Source: Halomonas rhizosphaerae
GTDB taxonomy: Bacteria; Pseudomonadota; Gammaproteobacteria; Pseudomonadales; Halomonadaceae
Assembly (NCBI RefSeq): GCF_030010555.1
Contig: NZ_JASCQP010000009.1
Location: 1-62,625, forward strand
Length of the DNA: 62,625 bases
Direction of reading: 5' to 3'
The notes beneath the pieces are model-generated. The model made no database searches. It worked only from the letters and a program-made list of their open reading frames with translations, and was not told the DNA's origin. Numbering within the stretch: position 1 is the stretch's first letter; each line of letters starts with the position of its first letter. Made by a program: the position numbers and the translations under genes. Of this stretch, positions 36,462 to 46,252 are shown piece after piece.

Positions 36462-37484
36462 TTACTCCGCGTCTTCGGTCACGGCATCGAGGTCGGCCTT
36501 GAACTGCTCGAGCAGCTCCTTGCCGCGCTCGCCGGTCATCTCGATGAACTCTTCCTCGACTTGGGGCGCGCGCTCCTTGAAGACCTGGATCTGCTCATCG
36601 TCAAGGCGAGTCACGGTGACCTCGTCGGAGGCCTCCTGGATCTTGGCCAGCGACTCCTCGGCCAGGCCCTGGATGTGATCGATGGTGTGATCGTAGGCCG
36701 CCTCGGAGGCCTCACGCACCAATTCCTTGTCCTCGTCGGAGAGGCCCTCGAAGAAGTCCTGGTTGGCCATCATCGCGGTGGTGAACCAGCCATGGCTGGT
36801 GAAGGTCAGGTGCGGGGAGACCTCGTAGAGGCCGCCGGACTCGATCCAGAAGATCGGGTTCTCCTGGCCGTCGATGATGCCGGTCTGCAGGCCGCCATAG
36901 ACCTCGCCCCAGGGCAGGGGGGTGGGCGTCGCGCCGAAGGCGTTGTAGGTCTCCGCCAGCAGCGGGTTGGTCATGGTGCGGATCTTCTTGTTCTCGAAGT
37001 CCTCCGGCGAGGTGATCGGCTCGTCGGCAGTGACCACCATCTCGCCTTCCGGATACATCTGGAGCAGCTCCAGGCCCTGCTCGGCATAGAGCTCCGGGAA
37101 CATCTCGTTGATGGCCTTGCTCTCGTCGAAGAACTCGAGCACCTGCTCCATGTCGGTGGGCATCAGATAGGGGATGAAGAAGATCTGTGCCTCGGGAATC
37201 AGCGAGCCGGTAAAGCCGGGCGACTGGTTGACGAACTGCAGGATGCCGTTCTGGGTCTGCTCCATGATGTCGTCGGACTCGCCGAGCTCACCGAAGCGGT
37301 AGACCTGGACGCTGTGGTCGGAGTTTTCCTCCACGTAGCGCTTGAATTCCTGGGCGAAGACGTCCTGGACGTCGCCCTCGTACTCCTCGTGGGCATAGCG
37401 CCAGTTGTCGGCGAAAGCAGCGGTGGACATGCCGAACATCAGTGCGCCGATACCGGCGCCAGTCAACAGCTTGTGTGACTTCAT
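36462..37484 (-). CDS. teaA: Ectoine/hydroxyectoine-binding periplasmic protein TeaA
   Basis: The 340-residue DctP-type solute receptor has a signal peptide cleaved after STAAFA, giving a mature protein starting DNWRYAHEEYEGDVQ. From memory the match to Halomonas elongata TeaA runs over the whole length, including YRFGELGESDDIMEQTQNGI, TMTNPLLAETYNAFGATPTP and GGLQTGIIDGQENPIFWIES. The mature chain is very acidic, fitting a halophile periplasm. The ATG at 37484 is chosen because the signal peptide begins there. It is the first gene of teaABCD. Confidence 0.96.
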   Translation of the reverse strand: MKSHKLLTGAGIGALMFGMSTAAFADNWRYAHEEYEGDVQDVFAQEFKRYVEENSDHSVQVYRFGELGESDDIMEQTQNGILQFVNQSPGFTGSLIPEAQIFFIPYLMPTDMEQVLEFFDESKAINEMFPELYAEQGLELLQMYPEGEMVVTADEPITSPEDFENKKIRTMTNPLLAETYNAFGATPTPLPWGEVYGGLQTGIIDGQENPIFWIESGGLYEVSPHLTFTSHGWFTTAMMANQDFFEGLSDEDKELVREASEAAYDHTIDHIQGLAEESLAKIQEASDEVTVTRLDDEQIQVFKERAPQVEEEFIEMTGERGKELLEQFKADLDAVTEDAE

Positions 37485-37545
37485 TCTTGTGGTCCCTCTG
37501 CAGGTTTGTCCCGTGATGGAGGATGCGGCCATCGACAGGTGACAG

Positions 37546-37562
37546 GTGAACATGACATTCAC
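37546..37562. promoter_or_regulatory. Inverted repeat upstream of teaA
   Basis: GTGAA and TTCAC are arranged as a palindrome with a 7-nt centre, 62-78 nt upstream of the teaA start. It could be an operator in the osmotically regulated promoter region; no binding protein is known for it. Confidence 0.35.
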
Positions 37563-37589
37563 TCGGCTAATTTCAGGCTAGCGTGGCCG

Positions 37590-38105
37590 TCATGAGGGGT
37601 CAAGCTGGCTTTCCAGGGTTTTCAGGGCGCTAAGATGAGGTTTTTTCTGCACTTGCAGGCGCATGGCGAGGCGTTCCGCGAGGCAAGTAGAGGAGCTCGG
37701 CAGGGCAGATAGCCGCTCGTCCTCGAGCGCCAGCCGCTCCAGGCGCGACAGGGCCTCCCGCTCCGCCTGAAGCTCGGCCTGCTGGAGCGTCCGGCGCAGG
37801 GCGGCCACGGACGCGTGCCGACTGGCCTCGGGCTTCAACTCCCGGCGCAGCCGGCGCAGGGGGGCGGTGACCTGGCGCTGCCAGCGGCGGACCGGGTCGA
37901 GGCATGCGTCGCACGCCAGCCCGTGATGATGCAGCCAGCAGTGCCAGAGCAGCTCGCAGACATCGATTCCGGCCTCGTCCTGGAGCATCAGGCAGGCCGC
38001 CTCGACGCCGTCGCGCCCGTAGAGGGCGAGGGCGAACTCCCACAGGGGAGCGTCACGCAGCCGGGCCCGCAGAGCGGACGGCAATTGGGTAGAATCGTGG
38101 GTCAT
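37590..38105 (-). CDS. TIGR02444 family protein (DUF2390)
   Basis: The 171-residue soluble protein has the family opening PLWEFALALYGRDGVEAACLMLQDEAGIDVCELLWHCWL, rich in Trp and Cys, followed by a basic helical middle and a leucine-rich tail. Function is unknown. It is divergent from the ABC-F gene at 38162, an association also seen in pseudomonads. The ATG at 38105 (MTHDSTQLPSALR) is chosen over an upstream in-frame start lying inside the shared promoter region. Confidence 0.8.
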   Translation of the reverse strand: MTHDSTQLPSALRARLRDAPLWEFALALYGRDGVEAACLMLQDEAGIDVCELLWHCWLHHHGLACDACLDPVRRWQRQVTAPLRRLRRELKPEASRHASVAALRRTLQQAELQAEREALSRLERLALEDERLSALPSSSTCLAERLAMRLQVQKKPHLSALKTLESQLDPS

Positions 38106-38161
38106 GACACGGCTGTCGTCCCGATGGGCGGCAGCCTCACGGACTGCCGAGTGGAGCCTGC

Positions 38162-40105
38162 ATGATCGCACTGCGCCAAGTTTCCCTGCAACGCGGCACC
38201 CAGACCCTGCTCGAGGGGGCCGACCTGACCCTGCACGCCGGCCACAAGGCGGGCATCGTCGGGCCCAACGGGGCGGGAAAGTCGAGCCTGTTCAAGCTGC
38301 TGCTCGGCGAACTCTCCCCGGACAAGGGGGAGGTGGAGATGAGCGGCGGCCAGCGCATCGCCCATATGGACCAGGAGGTGGAGGCGCTGGAACGCTCGAT
38401 CGTCGACTATGTGCTGGACGGCGACCGCGAACTGCGCCAGACCGAACAGGCCCTCGAGGCCGCCCGCAAACAGGGCGACGCCCATCGCGAGGCGGAGCTG
38501 CATGGCGCCATCGAGGCGCTGGACGGCTACAGCGCCCCGTCCCGGGCGGCCCAGCTGCTGGTCGGGCTGGGCTTCGTCCAGGCCGACCTGGAGCGGCCGC
38601 TGGCCGCGTTCTCAGGTGGCTGGCGGATGCGCGTCAACCTGGCGCGTACCCTGTTCAAGCCCTCCGACCTGCTGCTGCTGGATGAGCCCACCAACCACCT
38701 GGACCTGGATGCCCTGCTGTGGCTCGAGCAGTGGCTCACCCGCTATCCCGGCACCCTGCTGCTGATCTCCCACGACCGCGACTTCCTCGATGCGGTGTGC
38801 GACCACATCGTGCACTTCGATCGCCGCAGCCTGGTGCTCTATCGCGGCAACTACTCCACCTTCGAGCGCACCCGGGCCGAGAAGCTGGCCCTGCAGCAGG
38901 CCGAGGCCGCCAAGCAGCAGGCGCGCCGCGAGGAGATCGAGCGCTTCGTGGCCCGCTTCCGCTACCAGGCCAACAAGGCCCGCGCCGCCCAGAGCCGACT
39001 CAAGACCCTCGAGCGCATGGGGGATATCGCCGTGGCCCACGCCGACTCGCCCTTCCACTTCACCATTCCCGCCGCCGACAAGGTCTCCCACCCGCTGCTG
39101 GTGCTCGACGAGGCGCGCCTGGGCTACCGCGACGTAGCCGGCCAGGAGGCGGTGCAGCTCGATGGCGTCAAGCTGACCCTGCTGCCCGGCCAGCGCATCG
39201 GCCTGCTGGGCCCCAACGGGGCCGGCAAGTCGACGCTGATCAAGTCGCTGACCGGCGACCTGCCACTGCTGTCCGGCAGGCGGGTGGCCGGCGAGCACCT
39301 GGCGATCGGCTACTTCGCCCAGCACCAGCTGGAGGGGCTGGACCTGGCCGCCACCCCCTTCATGCACGTGCAGCGCCTCTCGCCCACGGCCGCCGACCTG
39401 GACATCCGCAAGTTCCTGGGCGGCTTCGGTTTCCACGGTGACGATGTCTTCGCCGAGGTGGGGCGCTTCTCCGGCGGCGAGAAGGCGCGTCTCGCCCTGG
39501 CGCTGGTCGCCTGGCAGAAGCCCAACCTGCTGCTGCTGGACGAGCCCACCAACCACCTGGACCTGGAGATGCGCGAGGCGCTCACCGAGGCGCTGGCGAG
39601 CTTCGAGGGTACGGTGATCATCGTCTCCCACGACCGCCACCTGCTGCGCGCCACCGTGGACGAGTTCTGGCGGGTGGCCGACCATCGCGTCGAGCCTTTC
39701 GATGGCGACCTGGAGGACTATCGGGCCTGGCTCAAGGCGCGGCTGGAGGGCGAGCGCCGCGAGGCCCGGGCCGACAAGGCCGACCGCCAGGCCGAGGCTG
39801 ACGTGCCCAGGGAGGATCGCAAGACGGCCCGTCGCGCCGCCGCCGAGCTGCGCGAGAAGCTGCGGCCCCTGAAGAAGCAGCGGGACCGCGCCGAGCAGGC
39901 CATGGAGAAGGTCCAGGCGGAACTCGCCACCGTGGAGGAGGCGCTGGGCGACGCTGCGCTCTATACCGACCCCGCGCGCAAGGAGGAGCTCACCGAACGC
40001 CTCGGTCGTCAGGGCGAGCTCAAGTCGCGTCTGGAAGCCCTGGAACAGGCCTGGCTGGAGGCCGAGGAAGCGCTGGAGGCCATGGAGGCCGAGCTCAGCG
40101 GCTAG
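38162..40105 (+). CDS. yheS: ABC-F family ATP-binding protein (YheS-like)
   Basis: The 647-residue soluble protein has tandem ABC domains and no membrane part. Walker A motifs are GPNGAGKSS (about residues 36-44) and GPNGAGKST (about 351-359). Signatures are FSGGWRMR and FSGGEKAR, and two [13 protein letters not shown]alker B segments are present. An inter-domain ABC-tran extension of about 80 residues and a C-terminal charged coiled coil (about 530-645) complete it. Length and C-terminal domain fit E. coli YheS (637 residues). ABC-F proteins act on the ribosome to relieve stalled or difficult translation. Confidence 0.92.
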   Translation: MIALRQVSLQRGTQTLLEGADLTLHAGHKAGIVGPNGAGKSSLFKLLLGELSPDKGEVEMSGGQRIAHMDQEVEALERSIVDYVLDGDRELRQTEQALEAARKQGDAHREAELHGAIEALDGYSAPSRAAQLLVGLGFVQADLERPLAAFSGGWRMRVNLARTLFKPSDLLLLDEPTNHLDLDALLWLEQWLTRYPGTLLLISHDRDFLDAVCDHIVHFDRRSLVLYRGNYSTFERTRAEKLALQQAEAAKQQARREEIERFVARFRYQANKARAAQSRLKTLERMGDIAVAHADSPFHFTIPAADKVSHPLLVLDEARLGYRDVAGQEAVQLDGVKLTLLPGQRIGLLGPNGAGKSTLIKSLTGDLPLLSGRRVAGEHLAIGYFAQHQLEGLDLAATPFMHVQRLSPTAADLDIRKFLGGFGFHGDDVFAEVGRFSGGEKARLALALVAWQKPNLLLLDEPTNHLDLEMREALTEALASFEGTVIIVSHDRHLLRATVDEFWRVADHRVEPFDGDLEDYRAWLKARLEGERREARADKADRQAEADVPREDRKTARRAAAELREKLRPLKKQRDRAEQAMEKVQAELATVEEALGDAALYTDPARKEELTERLGRQGELKSRLEALEQAWLEAEEALEAMEAELSG

Positions 40106-40539
40106 CTCTCCAGCAGGAAGGTCACCGGCCCGTCGTTGACCAGCGAGACCTGCATGTCGGCGGCGAACTCGCCGCTGGCGACCCTCGGCCAGGCGTCATG
40201 GGCGCGCCCGAGCAGGTAGTGGAAGAGGCGGTCGCCCTCGGCGGGTGGCGCGGCGCTGGAGAAGCTGGGCCTCAGCCCCTTGCGGGTGTCGGCGGCCAGG
40301 GTGAACTGGGAGACCAGCAGCAGGCCGCCCTCGGCCTGCTGCAGGTTGCGGTTCATCCTGCCCGCCGTGTCGGGAAAGACCCGATAGTGCAGCAGCTTGT
40401 GCAGCAGCCGGTCGGCCGTCGCCTCGTCGTCACCCTTCTCGACGCCCACCAGGGCCAGCAGGCCCGTGCCGATGGCGCCCACCTCGCGATCGTCCACCTC
40501 GACGCTTGCACGTTTCACGCGCTGGATCAGGGCCTTCAT
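40102..40539 (-). CDS. dtd: D-aminoacyl-tRNA deacylase
   Basis: Dtd hydrolyses D-amino acids mischarged on tRNA. The 145-residue length is exact for the family. [23 protein letters not shown] (about residues 77-99) carries the catalytic Gln/Thr region, and the cross-subunit Gly-cisPro motif appears as NDGPVTF at the C-terminus. Its stop overlaps the end of the convergent ABC-F gene by 4 nt. Confidence 0.95.
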   Translation of the reverse strand: MKALIQRVKRASVEVDDREVGAIGTGLLALVGVEKGDDEATADRLLHKLLHYRVFPDTAGRMNRNLQQAEGGLLLVSQFTLAADTRKGLRPSFSSAAPPAEGDRLFHYLLGRAHDAWPRVASGEFAADMQVSLVNDGPVTFLLES

Positions 40540-40595
40540 CGGGCGGAGTCTCCTTGGCTGCCGTTTCGGACCGCCAAGCCTAGCATGTCGCCGCC

Positions 40596-41159
40596 TCAGC
40601 GCCCCAGCAGGTCGTCGCGAAACGCCTCGCCCAGCGGGTCCTCGCCCAGCCAGATGCCGAACAGGGCGTTGGCGAGCGCCGGGTCGTTGCCCTCGAAGAG
40701 GGTCTCGCCGTTCAGGGCCAGGGTCAGCCGGTCACCGTCCCAGCCCAGCGCGTAGCGGTCGCCGGGCGCGACGTCGCGATAGCGCTCGTTGAAGGCCTCG
40801 AGCGGCGATGCCAGCTCGGCATAGGTGGCGTCGTCGAGGGCCTCGCGCACGCTCTTCCGGGTCGCCTCGGCGAACTCCTCGGCCTCGATGGCGTGGAAGT
40901 ACTCGAGCTCGAGGCGGCGGGGCACATCGGACTGGGGGGCCGGGCGCGGAAAACCCTGGGCCTGGTAGTAGGCGCCGGCATAGGCGTCCCAGATCATGTA
41001 ACGGAAGAGGCCGTGGCCGATCCGCTCGTAGCGGCGATCCTCGGTCTCGAGGGCGGCCGGGAAGCGAGCGCCCTTTATCTCCACCGTCTCGGCCGTCGCC
41101 GTGGTGGCGAGGGTCAGGGTCGCCAGCAGAAGGGCGCTTCGGGTGCAGGGCAGGGACAT
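40596..41159 (-). CDS. Chalcone-isomerase-like exported protein
   Basis: The 187-residue protein has a signal peptide ([23 protein letters not shown]) and a domain like the bacterial chalcone-isomerase-like family (PF16036): [13 protein letters not shown]...[15 protein letters not shown]...[18 protein letters not shown]...[15 protein letters not shown]. These bacterial members lack demonstrated chalcone isomerase activity and their role is unknown. The gene is located upstream of dtd on the same strand with a 57-bp gap. Confidence 0.78.
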   Translation of the reverse strand: MSLPCTRSALLLATLTLATTATAETVEIKGARFPAALETEDRRYERIGHGLFRYMIWDAYAGAYYQAQGFPRPAPQSDVPRRLELEYFHAIEAEEFAEATRKSVREALDDATYAELASPLEAFNERYRDVAPGDRYALGWDGDRLTLALNGETLFEGNDPALANALFGIWLGEDPLGEAFRDDLLGR

Positions 41160-41239
41160 GGTAAACCTCTCGCGACAGGGAATGGTCCTGTACGGACAAT
41201 ATCCCTTCGTAAAGGTTCTGTATAGCTATAGGGCACTCC

Positions 41240-42085
41240 CTACCAGGCGCGGCACAGCATGATGTCGCAGTGGGGCTCGGAGAGCAGGCGTTCGGTGATC
41301 TGGCTGTGGCGACCCAGCTGACCGCGGCTGCCCAGCGCGAGCAGGTCCGGTGGCTGGCGGCGCAGGCGGGTCAACAGGACCTCGAGAGGCTCGCCCTGCT
41401 CCAGCACCAGCTCGAGCTCCGGGACGTCGTCGAGCTCGCTCATCAGCTGCTCGGTCTCGCGTTCGAGCTGGGTGCGCAGGCGTTCCACCTCACGGTCGCG
41501 CCAGCGGGCATAGTCGCTGTCGGAGCCCAGTTCCCGCTCGCCCGGGATGTCCCAGGCATGGAGCAGGGTCAGCCGGGCGCCGGGGAAGCGCTTGAGGGTC
41601 TCGCGCAGGGTGTGCCGCGAGGTCAGCGAGAAGTCCACCGGCACCAGGATGTCCTGCCACTCCTGGGTGGCCAGGTGGCTGACCGAGAGCACCGGGCAGG
41701 GCGCACTGCGCAGCACCCGGGCCAGGGTAGTGCCGGCGACCAGGTCGGGCTGGCCGCGCTTGCGATGGGCACCGAGGATGATCATGTCCGCCTCGCGCTC
41801 ATGGGCCTCGCGGATGATCTCGGCATAGGGCGCACCGGCCATGGTCTGGATCAGGCACTGGGGCTCGGGCAGCGCATAGTCCTCGCGGATGTCGACCAGG
41901 GTGGCGCGGATGTCCTCCACCACGGCCGCCTCCAGGTCATGCAGGACCCGTCGCGGCAGGTAGGGGTCGAGCACATGGATGACATCGAGGCGGGCGCCGC
42001 TCTCCACCGCCAGGCGTATGGCGCGGGCGAAGGCGGCCCGGTTCTCGGCGGAGAGGTCGCTGGCGAACAGCAGGGTCTGGCTCAT
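41240..42085 (-). CDS. Tandem-domain universal stress protein
   Basis: The 281-residue protein consists of two Usp domains (about 1-145 and 150-281). The first ends with IILGAHRKRGQPDLVAGTTLARVLRSAPCPVL, showing an ATP-type G-x2-G-like loop in altered form. The second ends with ALGSRGQLGRHSQITERLLSEPHCDIMLC. Each copy keeps the aspartate of the first strand (FASDLS and VPVDFS). The role is probably stress survival, with ATP binding uncertain because the loops deviate. It is not near the tea cluster and is much larger than TeaD. Confidence 0.88.
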   Translation of the reverse strand: MSQTLLFASDLSAENRAAFARAIRLAVESGARLDVIHVLDPYLPRRVLHDLEAAVVEDIRATLVDIREDYALPEPQCLIQTMAGAPYAEIIREAHEREADMIILGAHRKRGQPDLVAGTTLARVLRSAPCPVLSVSHLATQEWQDILVPVDFSLTSRHTLRETLKRFPGARLTLLHAWDIPGERELGSDSDYARWRDREVERLRTQLERETEQLMSELDDVPELELVLEQGEPLEVLLTRLRRQPPDLLALGSRGQLGRHSQITERLLSEPHCDIMLCRAW

Positions 42086-42168
42086 GATGGCTCCCTCCCG
42101 GGAAGGTTGATCCCCACGGCACAGTTTTCAGCATGGGCGGCAGGGGGGGAGCGCGCAAGCCCGGCGGG

Positions 42169-42981
42169 CTACCACCAGGCGTGGAAGTGGTGCACCGGAC
42201 CGTGCCCCTGACCCACGTCAAGCCGGTGGCTCTCCTCGAGTGCCCGCGACAGCCAGGCCTTGGCGGCGGCCACCGCGTCGCGGGGGGCGTCGCCAAGCGC
42301 CAGGCGGGCGGTGATCGCCGAGGAGAGGGTGCAGCCGGTGCCGTGCAGGTTACCGGTAGTGATGCGTGTCCCTTCCAGCCAGTGCAGGGTGTCACCCTCG
42401 ATCAGCAGGTCGGGGCAGCGCTCGCCACGCAGGTGGCCGCCCTTGAGCAGCACGGCACCGGCCCCCAGGGCGCGCAGGCCGGGGGCCAGCGCCTCCATGC
42501 CGGCGCGATCCTGCGGTACCGGGCAGTCCAGCAGCACCGCGGCCTCCGGCAGGTTGGGGGTGACCAGGTCGGCCAGGGGCACCAGGCACTCGCGGACCGC
42601 CGCGATGCCGGCATCGTCGACCAGGATGTCGCCGCTCTTGGCCACCATCACCGGGTCGAGCACGATCCAGCCCGGCCGCCGGGAGGCCAGGCCCTCGCGG
42701 ATCACCTCGGCCACCTCGTGGCTGGCCACCATCCCGATCTTCACGGCGTCGATGGCGATGTCATCGAGCAGCGTCTCGAGCTGGGCGGCGATGAAGCCGG
42801 CGGGCACCGGGTGAACCCCGGTGACGCCGCGGGTGTTCTGGGCGGTCAGGGCGGTGATCACGCTGGTAGCATAGGTGCCCAGGGCCGAGAGGGTCTTGAG
42901 GTCGGCCTGGATGCCGGCACCGCCACTGGGGTCGGAGCCGGCGATGGTCAGGGTGTTGGGTATGGAGCGGGAGGCGGCCAT
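42169..42981 (-). CDS. thiD: Hydroxymethylpyrimidine/phosphomethylpyrimidine kinase
   Basis: ThiD phosphorylates HMP and HMP-phosphate in thiamine synthesis. The 270-residue ribokinase-fold protein has [19 protein letters not shown] (about residues 12-30), [11 protein letters not shown] (about 106-116) and the anion-hole/catalytic motif [12 protein letters not shown] with Asp-like base region near 213-224. The ATG at 42981 is chosen; the longer frame would need a TTG at 43014. No TPP riboswitch was recognised upstream, so regulation is unclear. It is divergent from the YqaA-like gene. Confidence 0.94.
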   Translation of the reverse strand: MAASRSIPNTLTIAGSDPSGGAGIQADLKTLSALGTYATSVITALTAQNTRGVTGVHPVPAGFIAAQLETLLDDIAIDAVKIGMVASHEVAEVIREGLASRRPGWIVLDPVMVAKSGDILVDDAGIAAVRECLVPLADLVTPNLPEAAVLLDCPVPQDRAGMEALAPGLRALGAGAVLLKGGHLRGERCPDLLIEGDTLHWLEGTRITTGNLHGTGCTLSSAITARLALGDAPRDAVAAAKAWLSRALEESHRLDVGQGHGPVHHFHAWW

Positions 42982-43044
42982 CGGCGTCACGTCATTGCGA
43001 TCGAAGGGGGCCAATAGCCTACTGCAGGGAGAGGGGGCGGTGCC

Positions 43045-43476
43045 ATGCTGACCCTGTTCCTGGTGGCGCTGGCCAGCGCCACCCTGCTGCCCGGTGGCTC
43101 CGAGGTGTGGCTGGCGCGGCTATGGTGCACCGGCGAGCCGGCCCTGCTGCTGTGGGCGGTGGCCACCCTCGGCAACAGCCTGGGCAGCCTGGTCAACGTG
43201 GCACTGGGGCGCTACGCGCGGCACTTCCAGGGGCGCCGCTGGTTCCCGGTGTCCCGGCAGGGGCTGGAACGGGCCGAACGCTGGTACCTGCGTTTCGGGG
43301 AGTGGAGCCTGCTGGCCTCCTGGGCGCCGGTGGTCGGCGACCCGCTCACCGTGCTGGCCGGCGTCCTGCGCCTGCCGTGGTGGCGCGCCATCCTGCTGAT
43401 CACCCTGGCCAAGGCGGCGCGCTATGCCCTGGTGCTGTGGTTTGCACAGGCCTGGCTGGCGCCGCTCTGCCGCTGA
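43045..43476 (+). CDS. YqaA-family (SNARE-associated/VTT-type) membrane protein
   Basis: The 143-residue DedA-like inner-membrane protein has about four hydrophobic segments. The family pattern [15 protein letters not shown] at residues 9-23 is followed by [18 protein letters not shown] and [29 protein letters not shown]. Related DedA proteins move undecaprenyl phosphate or other lipids; for the YqaA branch no activity is known. It is divergent from thiD. Confidence 0.87.
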   Translation: MLTLFLVALASATLLPGGSEVWLARLWCTGEPALLLWAVATLGNSLGSLVNVALGRYARHFQGRRWFPVSRQGLERAERWYLRFGEWSLLASWAPVVGDPLTVLAGVLRLPWWRAILLITLAKAARYALVLWFAQAWLAPLCR

Positions 43477-43510
43477 TCGCCGGGCTCTGGATCACCGCCG
43501 CAACGCAAGG

Positions 43511-43530
43511 GGGCCGCCCGAAGGCGGCCC
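43511..43530. terminator. Hairpin between convergent yqaA-like and TRAP genes
   Basis: GGGCCGCC pairs with GGCGGCCC around a CGAA loop. It is followed by ATTGTGT on the plus strand and CCTTGC on the minus strand, so it is probably a moderate terminator for the plus-strand gene. Confidence 0.6.
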
Positions 43531-43565
43531 ATTGTGTCGGCGATTGTGTCGGCGAGGCAGCGACC

Positions 43566-44672
43566 TCAGTTGCCGGTGCTCTCGTCCGGGTTGCGGGCGT
43601 TGTAGTAGGCCTGCTCGGAGATGGTGTGGTAGTCGACCACCTTCTCCTGGAAGGCCCGGTAGGAGTCGTGGATCTTCCGGGCCATCTCGCTGTCCTCGGC
43701 GAGTTCGGCGACCACGTCGGCGGAGTGCTCCTTGGCCTGGGCGAGGACGTCGTCCGGCAGGCGGCGCAGCTCCACCCCGTGCTCGTTGACCAGAGTCTCC
43801 AGGGCGTCGTTGTTGCGGGCGGTGTACTCGTCCAGGACATCGGCATTGATGTCGCGCACCGCGGTGCGCAGGATCGCCTGCAGGTCGGCGGGCAGCGAGG
43901 CATAGGCCTCCTCGTTGATGATCGCCTCGAACATCACGGTCGGCTCATGCCAGCCCGGGTAGTAGTAGTAGTCGGCGGCCTGGTGCAGGCCGAAGGCCAG
44001 GTCGTTGTAGGGACCGATCCACTCGGTGGCATCGATGGCGCCGGACTGCAGCGAGGTGAAGATCTCGCCGCCGGGCATGTTGACGATGGCCACGCCCATG
44101 CGCTCCATCACCTCGCCGCCCAGGCCCGGCATGCGCATCTTCAGGCCGTCGAGGTCGTCGACGGAGTTGATCTCCTTGTTGTACCAGCCGCCCATCTGCA
44201 CGCCTGAGGCGCCGGCGACCAGCACATCGACGCCGAAGTCGTCGTAGAGCTCGTTCCACAGCTCGAGGCCGCCTCCATAGTGCAGCCAGGCGTTCATCTC
44301 CTGGGCATTCATGCCGAAGGGCACGGCGGCGAAGAACTGGGCGGCCGGCGCCTTGCCCTTCCAGTAGTAGGAGGCGGAATGGCCGAGCTCCGCGGTGCCC
44401 TCGGCAACGGCGTCGAACACCTCGAAGCCCGGCACCAGCTGGCCGGCCCCGAAGACCTCGATGGTCAGGCGGCCGTCGGACATCTCCTCGACGAGCTCGG
44501 AGAGGCGCTCGGGGCCCTGGCCGACGCCCGGGAAGTTCTTCGGCCAGGAGGTGACCATCTTCCACTCGAAGGTTTCCTGGGCCTGCGCGGTGTTGTCGAC
44601 GCTGGAGACCAGCATCAGGCCGGAGACGGCACCGCTCATGGCGACGGCGACGGCGAGTGATCTGAGTTTCAT
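43566..44672 (-). CDS. TRAP transporter substrate-binding protein, TakP-like
   Basis: The 368-residue DctP-family receptor has a signal peptide ending AQA before QETFEWKMVTSWPKNFPG. The pattern FEWKMVTSWPKNFPGVGQG...GHSASYYWKGKAPAAQFFAAVPFGMNAQEMNAWLHYGGG and the later ATEWIGPYNDLAFGLHQAADYYYYPGWHEP are those of the TakP-like branch that binds 2-oxoacids (pyruvate, 2-oxobutyrate) in Rhodobacter. It is the last gene of a Q-M-P ordered operon, 173 bp after dctM. Substrate assignment is by family resemblance only. Confidence 0.87.
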   Translation of the reverse strand: MKLRSLAVAVAMSGAVSGLMLVSSVDNTAQAQETFEWKMVTSWPKNFPGVGQGPERLSELVEEMSDGRLTIEVFGAGQLVPGFEVFDAVAEGTAELGHSASYYWKGKAPAAQFFAAVPFGMNAQEMNAWLHYGGGLELWNELYDDFGVDVLVAGASGVQMGGWYNKEINSVDDLDGLKMRMPGLGGEVMERMGVAIVNMPGGEIFTSLQSGAIDATEWIGPYNDLAFGLHQAADYYYYPGWHEPTVMFEAIINEEAYASLPADLQAILRTAVRDINADVLDEYTARNNDALETLVNEHGVELRRLPDDVLAQAKEHSADVVAELAEDSEMARKIHDSYRAFQEKVVDYHTISEQAYYNARNPDESTGN

Positions 44673-44845
44673 GTGCTTTCCCTCTGGGTATTGTGGGTGT
44701 TGTCGTGGAAAGCCCTCGCGAGGGCTGGCGTGTGTCCGGCGGCCACGGGGGCCACCGGCTGGCACCGAGGGGGGTGCCGGAAAACGGACTGTCCTGGCGT
44801 CACCGGCCCGTGCGGGCAGGGCCCCTTGCTTGTCCTGTCGACCGG

Positions 44846-46252
44846 TCAGAACTGCTCCGGCAGCCAGGTGGCCAGTTCCGGGAACCAGGCCAGGGCCAAC
44901 AGCATGCAGAGCTGAAGCACGATGAACGGGATCACCCCCTTGTAGATCGCCGAGGTGGGCACCGAGTCCGGCGCCACGCCGCGCAGGTAGAAGAGCGCGA
45001 AGCCGAAGGGCGGCGTCAGGAAGGAGGTCTGCAGGTTGATGGCGATCATGATGCCCAGCCAGATGGGGTCGAGCCCCATGGCCAGCAGGATCGGCCCGAC
45101 GATGGGCACCACCACGAAGGTGATCTCGATGAAGTCGAGGATGAAGCCGAGCAGGAAGATCACCAGCATCACGATGATCGTCGCGCCCAACACGCCGCCG
45201 GGCATGTTCTCGAATAGTTCGGTGACCAGCTCCTCGCCGCCATAGGCACGGAATACCAGCGAGAAGAGCGCGGCACCGATCAGGATCATGAACACCATGG
45301 TGGTGACGTGGGTCGTCGAGCGCAGCACTTCCTTGAGAGTCTGGATGTCCAGGCGACGATAGGCCAGGGCCAGGATCATTGCACCGAAGGCACCGACGCC
45401 CGCTGCCTCGGTGGGGGTAGCGAAGCCGCCCAGGATCGAGCCCAGCACGGCAACGATCAGCAAGATGGGCGGGACCAGCCCCTTGAGCAACAAGAGCCCC
45501 AGGCCCCCTTGATGACCCAACTCGTCCATCAGTTCCCTGCGGTCGGCGGGCGGGGCGGATTGCGGCCTGAGCCAGGCGACCACGGAGACATAGGCGATGT
45601 AGAGCACCACCAGGATCAGTCCCGGCACCAGGGCGCCCATGAACAGATCGCCCACCGAGACCGTCTTGGGGCTGAAGATGCCCATGGAGAGCTGGGCCTG
45701 CTGGTAGGCGGAGGAGAGCACGTCGCCGAGCAGCACCAGGGCGATGGAGGGCGGAATGATCTGGCCCAGGGTGCCGGTGGCGCAGATGGTGCCGGTGGCC
45801 AGCGGCATGCTGTAGCCACGCTTGAGCATGGTCGGCAGTGACATCAGGCCCATGGTCACCACGGTGGCGCCGACGATGCCGGTGGAAGCGGCCAGCAGCA
45901 TGCCCACCAGGGTGACCGAGATGCCCAGCCCCCCGCGCAGCGAACCGAAGAGCAGCGCCATGGCGTCGAGCAGGTTCTCGGCGACCCTGGACTTCTCCAG
46001 CAACACCCCCATCAGCACGAACAGCGGCACCGCCAGCAGCGTCTGGTTGGTCATGATGCCGTAGAGGCGGTTGGGGAAAGCGCCCAGGTAGCCGCCGTCG
46101 AAGTGGGCATCGACCCCCAGGGCCTCGAGGCCCAGGCCCAGGCCGGCGAAGGCCAGGGCGGTGCCGGCCAGCGACAGGGCAACGGGATAACCGGCCATCA
46201 GCACCAGGCAGATGACGAGGAAGAGCACCAGCGGCATGAACTCCAGCATCAC
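44846..46252 (-). CDS. TRAP transporter large permease subunit (DctM)
   Basis: The 468-residue membrane protein has about 12 helices. DctM landmarks include VPLFVLMGVLLEKS (about residues 75-88), the GIVGATVVTMGLMSLPTMLKRGY region and the late NLQTSFLTPPFGFALFYLRG. It overlaps dctQ by 4 nt (ATGA-type) and forms the transport channel for the TakP-like receptor. TeaC is a distinct protein of the same family. Confidence 0.93.
   Translation of the reverse strand: MMLEFMPLVLFLVICLVLMAGYPVALSLAGTALAFAGLGLGLEALGVDAHFDGGYLGAFPNRLYGIMTNQTLLAVPLFVLMGVLLEKSRVAENLLDAMALLFGSLRGGLGISVTLVGMLLAASTGIVGATVVTMGLMSLPTMLKRGYSMPLATGTICATGTLGQIIPPSIALVLLGDVLSSAYQQAQLSMGIFSPKTVSVGDLFMGALVPGLILVVLYIAYVSVVAWLRPQSAPPADRRELMDELGHQGGLGLLLLKGLVPPILLIVAVLGSILGGFATPTEAAGVGAFGAMILALAYRRLDIQTLKEVLRSTTHVTTMVFMILIGAALFSLVFRAYGGEELVTELFENMPGGVLGATIIVMLVIFLLGFILDFIEITFVVVPIVGPILLAMGLDPIWLGIMIAINLQTSFLTPPFGFALFYLRGVAPDSVPTSAIYKGVIPFIVLQLCMLLALAWFPELATWLPEQF

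Noticed and set aside
42982..43044. TPP riboswitch upstream of thiD
   Set aside because: Only about 60 bp separate thiD and the divergent gene and no THI-box sequence was seen.
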